Shown here in pieces: positions 36,208-44,059 of a DNA stretch of 64,000 nt. The position numbers and the translations under genes are program-made. Origin of the DNA: Sphingomonas anseongensis (lineage in GTDB: Bacteria > Pseudomonadota > Alphaproteobacteria > Sphingomonadales > Sphingomonadaceae). Where the stretch lies: NCBI RefSeq assembly GCF_023516495.1, contig NZ_JAMGBC010000001.1:1116001-1180000 (forward strand), written 5' to 3'. Numbering within the stretch: position 1 is the stretch's first letter; every line of letters starts with the position of its first letter. The notes beneath the pieces are model-generated. The model ran no database searches and was not told where the DNA came from. It saw only the letters and a program-made list of their open reading frames with translations.

Positions 36208-37154
36208 TTGCGCTCTCCTTTGCGTTCTCTTGGTGGTGCGGAGGTCCGGACTGCGCTCCTGAGACGCGCGGATCGCGATCGGGGATTGCCGGCCAGCTCG
36301 CGTTCCGTCGGGGAAACCGGCTTTGCGACCCGTTCGAACGTCGGTTCGTTCGGGTCGGAAAGCTCAGGACGGTGACGCGAGCCGGCCGGCGTCCCACCGC
36401 TCCGCTCACGAAGGAAGCGCTTGACGATCCGGTCCTCGAGACTGTGGAAGGTGACGACCGCCAGCCGCCCACCGGGACGGAGGGACCGTTCGGCCGCCAA
36501 CAAGCCGTTTTCGAGCTCGTCGAGCTCGGCATTCAGGTGAATTCTTATTGCCTGGAACGTTCGCGTTGCCGGGTCGCTTTTCTGCCCCGGCCGGAATCCG
36601 GCCGCGCGGCGAACGATGGCCGCAAGCTCGGCGGTGCGCTCGATCGGCCTGCCGGCGACGATGGCGCGTGCAATGGTCCGCGCGCGGGGTTCCTCGCCGT
36701 AATCGCGGAGCACGCGGGCTATATCCGCTTCATCGGCCTGGTTGAGGAACTCCGCCGCGGTAGGCCCGCTTTGGTCCATACGCATGTCGAGAGGCCCGTC
36801 GGCCTGGAACGAGAAGCCGCGCTCGGCGCGGTCGATCTGCATCGAGCTGACGCCGATATCGAGGGCGATTGCGTCGACCGGGCCGATGCCGCGGTCGGCG
36901 AGGACCCGGTCCATCTGGCTGAATCGTTCCTGCACCAGCTCGAGCCGCGGGTCGGGGACGAGTGACCGGCCTTCCGCGATCGCATCAGGATCGCGGTCGA
37001 AACCGATCACCCGTCCCACCCCCACCGCAAGCATCGCGCGGCTGTAGCCGCCGGCCCCGAAGGTGCCGTCGACCACCGTGTCGCCGGGCTGGATTGCAAG
37101 CGCCTCGATCACTTCATCGAGAAGGACGGGCGTATGGGCGGAACGCGGGCTCAT
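36204..37154 (-). CDS. rsmH: 16S rRNA (cytosine-1402 N4) methyltransferase
   Basis: 316 residues. Methylates C1402 in the decoding centre. AdoMet motif [16 protein letters not shown] (27-42), [13 protein letters not shown] at the start, [35 protein letters not shown] and [16 protein letters not shown] are the family landmarks. It overlaps mraZ and ftsL by four bases each. The last 25 residues are very basic. Confidence 0.95.
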   Translation of the reverse strand: MSPRSAHTPVLLDEVIEALAIQPGDTVVDGTFGAGGYSRAMLAVGVGRVIGFDRDPDAIAEGRSLVPDPRLELVQERFSQMDRVLADRGIGPVDAIALDIGVSSMQIDRAERGFSFQADGPLDMRMDQSGPTAAEFLNQADEADIARVLRDYGEEPRARTIARAIVAGRPIERTAELAAIVRRAAGFRPGQKSDPATRTFQAIRIHLNAELDELENGLLAAERSLRPGGRLAVVTFHSLEDRIVKRFLRERSGGTPAGSRHRPELSDPNEPTFERVAKPVSPTERELAGNPRSRSARLRSAVRTSAPPRERKGERK

Positions 37155-37642
37155 TGACTAAGCCCGCGCTCTTCGAGCCGGAACCGCGCGATATCCTTGA
37201 GATCGTCGGGAACGGTCGGTTCGCCCAGGAACAGGCTCGGGTTCCACACCTGGAACGTCTCGCCGGCGCCGAGAAACAGGGCGAGATCGTCGATCCCGCC
37301 CTTCCGGCGCATCATCGGGGGGAGGACGATCCGGCCGGAACTGTCGTACGGCACCTCTTCGGTCGCCGCGAAAGCCATGAGGTTGCGCTGCTGGTAATCG
37401 AGGGCTGCGTCGGGGTCGCCCTCCTGCTTCTCGAACAGCCGCTCCAGCTTCGAGTGCTTCAGCGCCGCGTAGGCGGGATCGTAGGCGCTTAGGCAGGGAA
37501 ATGCTTCGTGCTTGGCGAGGACGATGGTGCGGGCGTCGCCGCGGCGCTCGATCACCGAGCGCAGGAATGCGGGAACGGAGACGCGGCCCTTCGCGTCCAC
37601 GGCATTGAGAGCGCTTCCCTGAAATAGATGCTCTAGCGCCAC
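37151..37642 (-). CDS. mraZ: Transcriptional regulator MraZ
   Basis: 163 residues from GTG 37642 with GGGGAG just upstream; an in-frame TTG at 37666 is less likely. Two AbrB-like MraZ halves: [20 protein letters not shown] (7-26) and [20 protein letters not shown] (about 92-111). MraZ forms rings that bind 10-bp direct repeats in its own promoter and repress the dcw operon. A set of phased decamers lies upstream at 37785-37834. First gene of the cluster. Confidence 0.94.
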   Translation of the reverse strand: MALEHLFQGSALNAVDAKGRVSVPAFLRSVIERRGDARTIVLAKHEAFPCLSAYDPAYAALKHSKLERLFEKQEGDPDAALDYQQRNLMAFAATEEVPYDSSGRIVLPPMMRRKGGIDDLALFLGAGETFQVWNPSLFLGEPTVPDDLKDIARFRLEERGLSQ

Positions 37643-37784
37643 GTCACTCCCCGTTCCGCAGCGCAAAGCTTTCCCGTTCGCGGGCGCGCGGCAGTGCCGC
37701 CGGTCCCGCGCCGGTCAATCGCAGTATGGGTTTAGCCCCGCGCTACAGCCGATGTTGGTAACTCAGGCTCGGGCGGGATACAAT

Positions 37785-37834
37785 GGATTTTGATGCCATT
37801 TCACGGGTTTTTATGCCTAGTGGCGGATTTCCGC
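37785..37834 (-). promoter_or_regulatory. Candidate MraZ operator: phased 10-bp repeats
   Basis: Decamers in exact 10-base register on the plus strand: GGATTTTGAT (37785), GCCATTTCAC (37795), GGGTTTTTAT (37805), an unrelated one at 37815, then GGATTTCCGC (37825). The common core is a run of three to five T after two or three G/C. MraZ of other bacteria binds direct repeats with a 10-bp period, and the site is 140 bases before mraZ. The motif differs from the enterobacterial TGGG box, so this is a suggestion. Confidence 0.4.
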
Positions 37835-37890
37835 GACTTTTTTGGCGCAGTTTTGCGGGCCGTTCTTATCCTGTTCTTGGCTCTTTAGGC

Positions 37891-37899
37891 TGTGGATAA
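37891..37899 (-). promoter_or_regulatory. DnaA box
   Basis: The minus strand reads TTATCCACA, the exact DnaA-box consensus. A 7-of-9 match (TTATCCTGT) lies at 37866-37874 on the plus strand. In the mraZ upstream region it could link division gene expression to replication initiation. Two sites in an AT-poor region are too few to propose an origin. Confidence 0.45.
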
Positions 37900-38027
37900 G
37901 TCTGTGAGCCGCCATCCCTCGAGTGCGACTCGCGATTCGCGCCCCGCCGGAGGCCCAGTTGACTCGAAAGCGCTCCCGGCTAGCGTTGGTGCTTCGGCTA
38001 AGTCGCCGATTCAGGGGGGTTATCAAA

Positions 38028-39290
38028 ATGCGTCTGTTGTCACTGCTCGCCGGCGCAGCCGCGTCGATCGTTTTCGCTCAACCTGCGCTCGCGCAGGCCA
38101 CCATGATGGTTCCGGTCGGCGGCACGGCTCCGGCGGCCGTTGCCCAGCATCCGGTCGACCCCAAGGATTCGGCCGAAGAGATCGCTAAGGACGCCGCTCG
38201 CGACCTCCGCGACGACAGATTCTACAACAAGCCCGGCGCGACGCGCGCGCAATATGATTCCGACTGGCAAGAGTGCCGCTTGATCGCTCGCGGATCGCGG
38301 ACTCCCGCTGGGACCATCCCTTATTATTACAACCCCGCCGTGGTCTCACCGGTCGCTGCCGGGGTTGGCGGAGCTCTTGGCGGACTGATCGGCGGGATGA
38401 TCGCAGAGGGCGAGCAACGGCGGACCAACCGGCGCAACTGCCTCCTGATCCGGGGCTGGCGCCAGGTCGAGGTTCCCAACGAAACCGCCCAGCGCGTTCG
38501 CGCGATGAGCGATTCCGAACGCAGCAACTATTTCAACACCATCGTCGGCGCCCAGGATGTCGCTGGCGAAATCACGGAAAGGACCAGCTTCTCGATGTCG
38601 CCCGCCGCGCTTGGCAAGGTGGACGGCCCCCTTTCCGGCCCGGAATCCGTATTCCTCGGCAAGAAGGTGGCCGCGACCGAGCCGGTGAAGCTCGAGGATA
38701 ATGAAGGCGCGGTGGTGCTCGCGTTCCGCCGTCCGAACGAGCTGAGCGCCGGTCGAGCGGCCGCGATCTCGATCGCCCGCTATGATCCGGAATATCAGGA
38801 TCTCGAATATCGTCCCAAGGACTGGAAGGCGACCGGCGACAAGACAACGTACGGCAGCCAGGTCGTGAGCAACGATCGCAAAGCCGGGCTTGAGGTCCAG
38901 GTGGTGAAGCTGACTGCCGGCGATTATGTGCTTTCCGGTCAAGCGCTGGGCAAGATCATCCTGAGCACGAACTGCTTCGGCGCGCCTACATTTCATGTGG
39001 GCGCCGGAGAGGTTCTCTACCTGGGTGACTTCATTCCCGTCTCCGGCGCGATCGGAGCCGACGGCAAGAAGGTCTACGGCATCGGCTATACGAACATGAT
39101 CGAGGACAGCCGCCGGGTCCTGGCGTCGAGCCAGCCGGCGCTTGCTTCGGTGCTCAAAGCAGCCGAAATCCGGAACGGAGCGACCTACGCCTGTTCGGCG
39201 GTGACGATGGACAGGTGGGATATCGCCGGTGCTCCTGCGCTCCAGGCTCCTACCGCGGCCGCCGACCAGCCGGCGACGTCAACGCCCTAG
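38028..39290 (+). CDS. Exported protein of unknown function with a glycine-zipper-like segment
   Basis: 420 residues from ATG 38028 (AGGGGGG eight bases upstream). Signal peptide at about 1-22 (MRLLSLLAGAAASIVFAQPA). A middle stretch VAAGVGGALGGLIGGMIAEG (about 108-127) resembles glycine-zipper segments of envelope proteins. After it come a mixed alpha/beta region and two Cys (STNCFGAP, YACSAV). No catalytic motif is apparent and I do not recognise the family. The 3' end overlaps the convergent next gene by 12 bases. Confidence 0.65.
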   Translation: MRLLSLLAGAAASIVFAQPALAQATMMVPVGGTAPAAVAQHPVDPKDSAEEIAKDAARDLRDDRFYNKPGATRAQYDSDWQECRLIARGSRTPAGTIPYYYNPAVVSPVAAGVGGALGGLIGGMIAEGEQRRTNRRNCLLIRGWRQVEVPNETAQRVRAMSDSERSNYFNTIVGAQDVAGEITERTSFSMSPAALGKVDGPLSGPESVFLGKKVAATEPVKLEDNEGAVVLAFRRPNELSAGRAAAISIARYDPEYQDLEYRPKDWKATGDKTTYGSQVVSNDRKAGLEVQVVKLTAGDYVLSGQALGKIILSTNCFGAPTFHVGAGEVLYLGDFIPVSGAIGADGKKVYGIGYTNMIEDSRRVLASSQPALASVLKAAEIRNGATYACSAVTMDRWDIAGAPALQAPTAAADQPATSTP

Positions 39291-40031
39291 CCGATCGAGC
39301 TCGCCAAGCAGGAATCCGAGGTTCGCCGAGCGGGCGGTCCCGCGGCGTCCTTCGACGGCCAGGAAGTCGGCGTCGGCTATGACGATTGCCTTGCCTTGGC
39401 CCACCTTGCATCGTGCGACTAGGCCGCCAGCGGTGATCTTGCAGCCGCCGTTCGTCGCACGAAGCGTTCCCGGCGACAGGGTTTGAACGGCCTTGCCGTC
39501 AGCCTCTAATGTTGCCGGGCCGAAGGTCTCGGGGGCCTCGAGCAGCACGCCCCAATGGCCCAGAAGGCCGGTATCGGAAAAGGCGAATGGGGGGCGCGTT
39601 ACGTCCCCCAGCGGCTTGCTCGTCGGCCATTCGAGCGCCGGATCCGCGAGAACCACGACCCGGCCGCCGCCCCGCACCCAGCGGTCGAGCTCCACCAGCA
39701 TCTCTGACGGCTGCGCTCGCGGCTGCGCCATCAGCAAAAGACGGTGGCCGGCTAGCGAGGAAGCGTCGGCGACGCTGATCGGAGTCACTCGGTAGCGGCC
39801 CTGGAGCGCCGACAGCGCTGGCGAAGCTACTGTGTCGAGAGTCAGGCGCTCAGGAAAGACGATCGGAAGGCTGGTGAGCAGCAGAAGCTCCGGCCGTTCG
39901 CCTGGAGGCCTTGCCGGAACCTCGCCGCCGCCGCTGGCGAGCCGCAGCCCTGCCACCGACGCGGCCAATGCAAGCGCGACGAGCATCGCGACCGCGACAG
40001 CGCGCCTGAGGCCGAGCCTGCCGACTTGCAT
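39279..40031 (-). CDS. GldG-like (ABC-type transport auxiliary) membrane-anchored protein
   Basis: 250 residues. One N-terminal signal anchor (about 9-30), then an alpha/beta domain that resembles GldG/ABC-auxiliary proteins: PELLLLTSLPIVFPE, LLLMAQPRAQPSEMLVELDR, VRGGGRVVVLADPALEWP and GQGKAIVIADADFLA. The pattern (a list of beta strands each ending in small polar loops around VLADP) suggests a Rossmann-like or ThuA-like fold. No partner ABC transporter is beside it. Function unknown. Confidence 0.55.
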   Translation of the reverse strand: MQVGRLGLRRAVAVAMLVALALAASVAGLRLASGGGEVPARPPGERPELLLLTSLPIVFPERLTLDTVASPALSALQGRYRVTPISVADASSLAGHRLLLMAQPRAQPSEMLVELDRWVRGGGRVVVLADPALEWPTSKPLGDVTRPPFAFSDTGLLGHWGVLLEAPETFGPATLEADGKAVQTLSPGTLRATNGGCKITAGGLVARCKVGQGKAIVIADADFLAVEGRRGTARSANLGFLLGELDRLGR

Positions 40032-40109
40032 GTCAAAACGGATCAGACTGCCTCCTGATCGAACTCGCTTCCAATCGTCCCGGCGCGGCGCCTACTCTAG
40101 CTTGCCGGC

Positions 40110-40514
40110 GTGCGATATCAGCGTGCCGAACACCCGCTCAAGCTCAACGGACTCGCCGCCGCTCGCGAATTCTTCGCCGGCTGCCTTGCCGAGTCCGACC
40201 CGAAGATCGAGCGGCTGTGGGTCGCGCACCTCGATGAATCGCTCAACTGCGTTCACCTCACCGATCACGTGGGGGACGAGTTCGGGACCGATTTCCCGCT
40301 CCGGTCGATCATTGCGGACGCCGCAAACCACGGCACCGTCGGGATCCTGCTCGCCCACAATCATCCCAGCGGCGATCCCCGGCCGAGCGACGGCGACCGC
40401 CGCGCCACCCGCCGCCTCGCCTGCGCTGCCGAGGCGATGGACTGCCAGGTCCTCGATCACCTGGTGTTCGGCGGCGCGCAATGTTCGAGCTTCCGCCAGT
40501 TAGGGCTGCTCTAG
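40110..40514 (+). CDS. Short RadC-like JAB/MPN-domain protein
   Basis: 134 residues from GTG 40110. The JAMM metal motif is complete: HNHPSGDPRPSDGD (about 83-96: His-x-His, then Ser and Asp), as in RadC. Upstream, LWVAHLDESLNCVH and FPLRSIIADAANHGTVGILL match the RadC core. The N-terminal helix-hairpin-helix part of full-length RadC (about 220 residues) is absent. Despite its name RadC has no settled role in repair; JAB domains of this type are often near mobile elements, but no such element is present here. It is convergent with the EVE gene. Confidence 0.75.
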   Translation: MRYQRAEHPLKLNGLAAAREFFAGCLAESDPKIERLWVAHLDESLNCVHLTDHVGDEFGTDFPLRSIIADAANHGTVGILLAHNHPSGDPRPSDGDRRATRRLACAAEAMDCQVLDHLVFGGAQCSSFRQLGLL

Positions 40515-40555
40515 TTCTCCCTGCGCGCCTTGACGCGCGAGAGCAGCCCTAGACT

Positions 40556-40954
40556 TCAGCTCCCCATCTTCAGAACAAGATTCCACTCCTCGCCGCGGAC
40601 CGGCGCTACCGACAACCGCGACTGCCTGATCAGCTCCATTTTCGCGAGCTTCGGCTCCGCCTTGATGTCTTTCAGCGTCACGGGGCGGTCGAGAGGCCTG
40701 ACCGGCTCGACCCTCACCGAAACCCAATCGGGATCCCTAGGGTCGGGCGCAGCTTCGCGGGTGATGCGCATGATGCCGACGACGGAGCGCTCCTCCATGC
40801 TGTGGTAGAAGAAGGCCTCGTCGCCGCGCTTCATCGCCTTGAGATGGAGCCGCGCTGCGTTGTTGCGGACGCCGTCCCATTCGGTGGAACCGTCGCGGAC
40901 GAGGTCCTGCCAGCTATAGCTGCCAGGCTCCGATTTCATCAGCCAATATGCCAC
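40556..40954 (-). CDS. EVE-domain protein
   Basis: 132 residues from GTG 40954 (AGGAGG upstream). The EVE/PUA-like fold is plain: YWLMKSEPGSYSWQDL at the start, WDGVRNNAARLHLKAMKRGD, FFYHSMEERSVVGIMRI, DWVSVRVEPVRPLDRPVTL and LIRQSRLSVAPV. It resembles the bacterial relatives of THYN1. EVE domains are thought to bind modified bases in DNA or RNA; a housekeeping RNA-modification role is equally possible. It reads away from the cell wall hydrolase gene across a 303-bp gap. Confidence 0.88.
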   Translation of the reverse strand: MAYWLMKSEPGSYSWQDLVRDGSTEWDGVRNNAARLHLKAMKRGDEAFFYHSMEERSVVGIMRITREAAPDPRDPDWVSVRVEPVRPLDRPVTLKDIKAEPKLAKMELIRQSRLSVAPVRGEEWNLVLKMGS

Positions 40955-41257
40955 TGCGCCCTCCTGAGGCGCCCCTAGCCGGAACACCCGAAAAGCTGAA
41001 CCACTTTAATTTGTTTAGGTTTCTCAAGTGGTTCCGTCATTCACCCCGCCGGTGGCTCAGTTCACCGCTGCGGGCCTTGGCTTAGCCCGGAAAATCCATA
41101 TTTGGCGCTCATCGGTTAACGAGAGCGGGACAGCAAGGCGCATTTAGACGCCGGTCCCGGGCAAGACGGACGAACCTGCACATTGGAACTTGCGAGACGC
41201 TGAACGGCGCCCCGCTATCCCTGTGTCAGGACGGCCGCCAAGGGCAAGAGAGAGAAT
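40955..41257. other. 303-bp divergent gap between EVE gene and hydrolase gene
   Basis: No coding frame is convincing. The left part holds the 9-bp inverted repeat at 40998-41034 with an AT-rich centre. The right part contains CGCTC/GAGCG around GGTTAACGA (about 41107-41128) and ends with AGAGAGA before the TTG start at 41258. Promoters for both genes should lie here. Confidence 0.5.
40998..41034. repeat. 9-bp inverted repeat (GAACCACTT/AAGTGGTTC)
   Basis: Perfect 9-bp arms at 40998-41006 and 41026-41034 separated by 19 AT-rich bases, 44 bases before the EVE start. The arm spacing, about 28 bp centre to centre, is near three helical turns. This suits a dimeric regulator or an RNA hairpin in the EVE leader. 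Confidence 0.45.
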
Positions 41258-41998
41258 TTGAAAAAGCTTCTGCGGAACCGCAGCCTCGCTGCGGTGATGG
41301 GGTCACTTACTCTGTTCCTGGGTGCGGGCAACGCAGCCGCCCAGAGCACTCCCGTCCTCAACAGCACTTATGCGGTCAACGCCGCCACCGTCGACTCGAC
41401 GGCCCGGCCGCTCGGCACCCAGGCCACCGCGCCGGTGCTTAGCGCCGTGCAGCAGACGATCACGTCCACCAGCACGATGTTTTCCAACGCGGTCGGCGCG
41501 GTGTTCGGCACCCGCCAGAACCCGCAGCAGGCGGAGCTCGCCAAGATCGCTCGCGAGGGCCGCTGGCTACTCAACGCCGGATGGCCGCTTTATGCCCTGG
41601 TCGATCGCTACAGCGCCGGAGCACCGCTCGACGAGCAGGCCAACTGCCTCGCCACCGCCGTTTATTTCGAAGCTCGCGGTGAGAATCTCGAAGGCCAGCT
41701 TGCAGTCGCCGACGTGGTCATGAACCGCGCCGCATCGGGCAAATATCCGTCGACCTGGTGCGAAGTCGTCAAGCAGCCCTGGCAGTTTTCGTTCGTGCAG
41801 CACGGGCAGTTCCCGGCGATCACCGACAGCGCTTCCTGGGCCAAGGCTCAAGGCGTCGCACGGCTCGCGATGGCCAACGTTCTCCGCACGGTTCCGACCG
41901 ACGTCCTGTGGTACCACGCCAATTATGTCGCTCCCTCGTGGGGCAGCCGGCTGACCAGGGTCGAGAAGATCGGCCAGCACATCTTCTACCGCGCTTAA
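41258..41998 (+). CDS. SleB-type cell wall hydrolase
   Basis: 246 residues from TTG 41258. Signal peptide at about 1-29 (ending NAAAQS), a Thr/Ser-rich linker, then a Hydrolase_2 domain (about 125-246): LATAVYFEARGENLEGQLAV with the catalytic Glu of the SleB family, VVMNRAASGKYPSTWCEVV, QFSFVQHG and LWYHANYVAPSW. SleB-like enzymes cleave glycan strands as lytic transglycosylases. It is probably periplasmic or outer-membrane associated. A GC-rich hairpin follows at 42025. Confidence 0.87.
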   Translation: MKKLLRNRSLAAVMGSLTLFLGAGNAAAQSTPVLNSTYAVNAATVDSTARPLGTQATAPVLSAVQQTITSTSTMFSNAVGAVFGTRQNPQQAELAKIAREGRWLLNAGWPLYALVDRYSAGAPLDEQANCLATAVYFEARGENLEGQLAVADVVMNRAASGKYPSTWCEVVKQPWQFSFVQHGQFPAITDSASWAKAQGVARLAMANVLRTVPTDVLWYHANYVAPSWGSRLTRVEKIGQHIFYRA

Positions 41999-42024
41999 CT
42001 TACCGGGGGGGGGTGAGGGGGACC

Positions 42025-42048
42025 GGGCGGGGCCGAAAGGCTCCGCCC
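42025..42048 (+). terminator. Hairpin terminator after the SleB-type hydrolase
   Basis: A 10-bp stem (42025-42034 with 42039-42048; one G-U) closed by a GAAA tetraloop, 27 bases after the stop codon. No T-tract. A run of nine G precedes it. Confidence 0.5.
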
Positions 42049-42162
42049 GACTCATATCGGGCTCATTCCGGCGTAAATCCCGTTTACGGGGGATTCGCTC
42101 AGCCTCTCTTTTCTGACTCCGTGCCAATCGCGTTCACATCGCGTTGGGGAGGGGTCCTTTCA

Positions 42163-42663
42163 GTGCTCAAGATTCTGGTCGTCGAGGACGATGCTCATCT
42201 CGCATCCACGGTGAAATATCTGATCGAGGACAATCCCCGTTACCGCGTCGTCGCAATCGCCGATGACTCCGAAAGCGCGGTCGCTGCAGGAACCCAACAC
42301 CAGCCGCACCTCGCGCTCGTCGACCTCCAGCTCGCTCGCGGATCGACCGGCTTCTCCGTCGCCGTTCGCCTGGGAGAGCTCAACGTCCCCTGCCTGTTCG
42401 TCAGCGGACGCGCACCGGACTTCCCGATGCCGGATCTGGCGCTAGGCTGCCTGACCAAGCCGTTCACAGCCGAGGACGCGCACCGTGCGCTGGCCCTCGC
42501 CGAGGACAAGCTCCGCGGCAGGGACTCGCTCCGGATGCGACTTCCGCTCAACCTGAGGATCTACGACGAGCCGGAAGAGATGCTCGAAGTCCGCGGCTTC
42601 ATCCCGTCGAAGCCGTCGTTGCGCACTCGCCTCGGCCACTGGATCGCAGCCCACCAGCGATAG
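42163..42663 (+). CDS. Orphan single-receiver response regulator
   Basis: 166 residues from GTG 42163; GGGGAGGGG lies about nine bases upstream. Receiver domain at 1-120: acidic pair in ILVVEDDAHL, phosphoacceptor Asp in ALVDLQLARGSTG, Ser in CLFVSGRAP and Lys in CLTKPFTAEDA. The last 45 residues (LPLNLRIYDEPEEMLEVRGF...) form a short tail of unknown fold, not a known output domain. No kinase is adjacent. It may be a phosphate shuttle or a CheY-like adaptor. Confidence 0.78.
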   Translation: MLKILVVEDDAHLASTVKYLIEDNPRYRVVAIADDSESAVAAGTQHQPHLALVDLQLARGSTGFSVAVRLGELNVPCLFVSGRAPDFPMPDLALGCLTKPFTAEDAHRALALAEDKLRGRDSLRMRLPLNLRIYDEPEEMLEVRGFIPSKPSLRTRLGHWIAAHQR

Positions 42664-42732
42664 CGCTGCCCGACCGGCTAAGCGGTCGCGCGCAACCACA
42701 GGCCAGTTCAGCTTAGGCAGATAGGTGCCGAG

Positions 42733-42806
42733 TGGATGCCCCGTGAGGATTCGAACCTCAATTGACGGAGTCAGAGTCCGTAGTCTTACCATTAGACGAC
42801 GGGGCA
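42733..42806 (-). tRNA. tRNA-Gln (anticodon CUG)
   Basis: Minus-strand cloverleaf. Acceptor stem TGCCCCG/CGGGGCA; D arm CGTCTAATGGTAAGAC; anticodon stem ACGGA/TCCGT with loop CTCTGAC (anticodon CTG); T arm with GGTTCGAATCC. The 3' CCA is encoded (42733-42735) and the base before it, the discriminator, is U. It lies 70 bases after the response regulator gene and 194 bases before ppx, reading leftward. Confidence 0.93.
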
Positions 42807-43000
42807 GCGCCGGCTTCGGGCGAGGGCGCGAGATAGTGAGTGGCCGTGGCCGGTGTCAACCGCGCTTGGCCGCCCATTCAGTGCCTGCAAGCATTGAAAA
42901 TCCGCGCGAACTTGCCCTTGCCGCGGATTCGGGCATACATTCGAGGCAAGTCAGCCGCCGGTATGTCCGACGGTGCAAGGATAAGAACGGGCGTTTCAAT

Positions 43001-44059
43001 ATGGCGCAGGACGTCGCCAGCGCGCCGGGACCGCAGATGCGGGAACAGCCGGCTCTCGCAAAGCCGCCTCAGGGGCGGCTCCAGCAGCCGCACAATCAAC
43101 GCCACACCTACGGTGCGCTCGATCTCGGCACCAACAACTGCCGGCTTCTCATTGCGCGCCCAAGCGATGGCGGCTTCACCGTCATCGACGCCTTCTCGCG
43201 CATCGTCCGGCTTGGCGACGGGCTTTCGCAAACAGGCAAGCTGTCGGACGACGCGATGGATCGGGCAGTGGCGGCGCTCGCCGTCTGCGGCGAAAAGCTG
43301 AGGCGGCGGAACGTCTCGCTCTCCCGCTCCGTAGCGACCGAAGCCTGCCGCCGCGCGGCCAACGGCCGGAAGTTCCTCGAACGGGTCCGCAACGAAACCG
43401 GAATCGCGCTGGAGATCATCGAGCCGGCCGAGGAGGCCCGGCTTGCGATGCTTGGCTGCCACAAGCTGCTCGAGCCCGGCGAAGGCCCGGCCCTGATATT
43501 CGATATCGGCGGCGGTTCGACCGAGCTGGTGCTGATCGATCAGGTCAGCGGAACGCCGAAGATCAGGAGCTGGTGGAGCGCTCCGTGGGGCGTGGTTTCG
43601 CTGACGGAGAGCGAGGGCCGCGAGGCAATCGAAGGCGAGGACCGGGTCAGGGCGTACAAGCGGATGCGCGAGCGCGTCCGGCGGTCGTTCGACCAGTTCG
43701 AAGCCATGCTGCCCAGGCACCGGGCCGGAATCCGCCTGCTCGGAACCAGCGGCACAGTGACGACCCTAGCCAGCGTTCATCTCGCACTTCCCAGCTACGA
43801 CCGACGTGCCGTCGACGGCCTGCACGTCCCGATCGAAGCTATGCACGCGATCAGCACAATGATCGCGGAGATGGATTTCGGAGAGCGAGCGGCCCTGCCA
43901 TGCATCGGTCCCGACCGCGCGGACCTCGTGGTCGCCGGCTGCGCGATCCTCGAGGCGATCCTGGAAATCTGGCCGGCGGAAAAGCTGGGCGTGGCCGACC
44001 GCGGGATCCGCGAAGGAATTCTCCGCTCGCTGATGGCGAGAGACGGGTTCGTCCTGTGA
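43001..44059 (+). CDS. ppx: Ppx/GppA family exopolyphosphatase
   Basis: 352 residues from ATG 43001; a longer upstream frame runs antisense through the tRNA and is rejected. Sugar kinase/actin fold: GALDLGTNNCRLLI (about 44-57) binds phosphate, VRLGDGLSQTGKLSDDAM follows, and IFDIGGGSTELVLID is the second phosphate loop, with LLGTSGTVTTLASVHL after it. It hydrolyses polyphosphate and/or pppGpp; the two cannot be told apart here. The first 40 residues are Gln/Pro-rich. It overlaps rlmE by four bases (GTGA). Confidence 0.88.
   Translation: MAQDVASAPGPQMREQPALAKPPQGRLQQPHNQRHTYGALDLGTNNCRLLIARPSDGGFTVIDAFSRIVRLGDGLSQTGKLSDDAMDRAVAALAVCGEKLRRRNVSLSRSVATEACRRAANGRKFLERVRNETGIALEIIEPAEEARLAMLGCHKLLEPGEGPALIFDIGGGSTELVLIDQVSGTPKIRSWWSAPWGVVSLTESEGREAIEGEDRVRAYKRMRERVRRSFDQFEAMLPRHRAGIRLLGTSGTVTTLASVHLALPSYDRRAVDGLHVPIEAMHAISTMIAEMDFGERAALPCIGPDRADLVVAGCAILEAILEIWPAEKLGVADRGIREGILRSLMARDGFVL

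Larger units (their letters stand above)
37643..38027. other. 385-bp divergent control region between mraZ and an exported-protein gene
   Basis: No coding frame is credible here. It contains an AT-richer middle (37780-37860) with T-tracts spaced by about one helical turn, the phased decamers, a perfect DnaA box at 37891-37899, and AGGGGGG just before ATG 38028. Promoters for mraZ leftward and the exported protein rightward must lie here; I could not fix -10/-35 boxes with confidence. Confidence 0.6.

Noticed and set aside
37860-37900. DnaA boxes suggested a replication origin.
   Set aside because: Only one perfect and one partial box, no AT-rich unwinding region, and no dnaA, dnaN, hemE or parAB nearby.
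40110-40514. RadC-like gene as part of a prophage or integrative element.
   Set aside because: No integrase, repeats, tRNA junction or other phage-like genes are nearby.
42725-43000. An upstream extension of ppx by 92 codons.
   Set aside because: It runs antisense through the tRNA-Gln gene and adds no family sequence.
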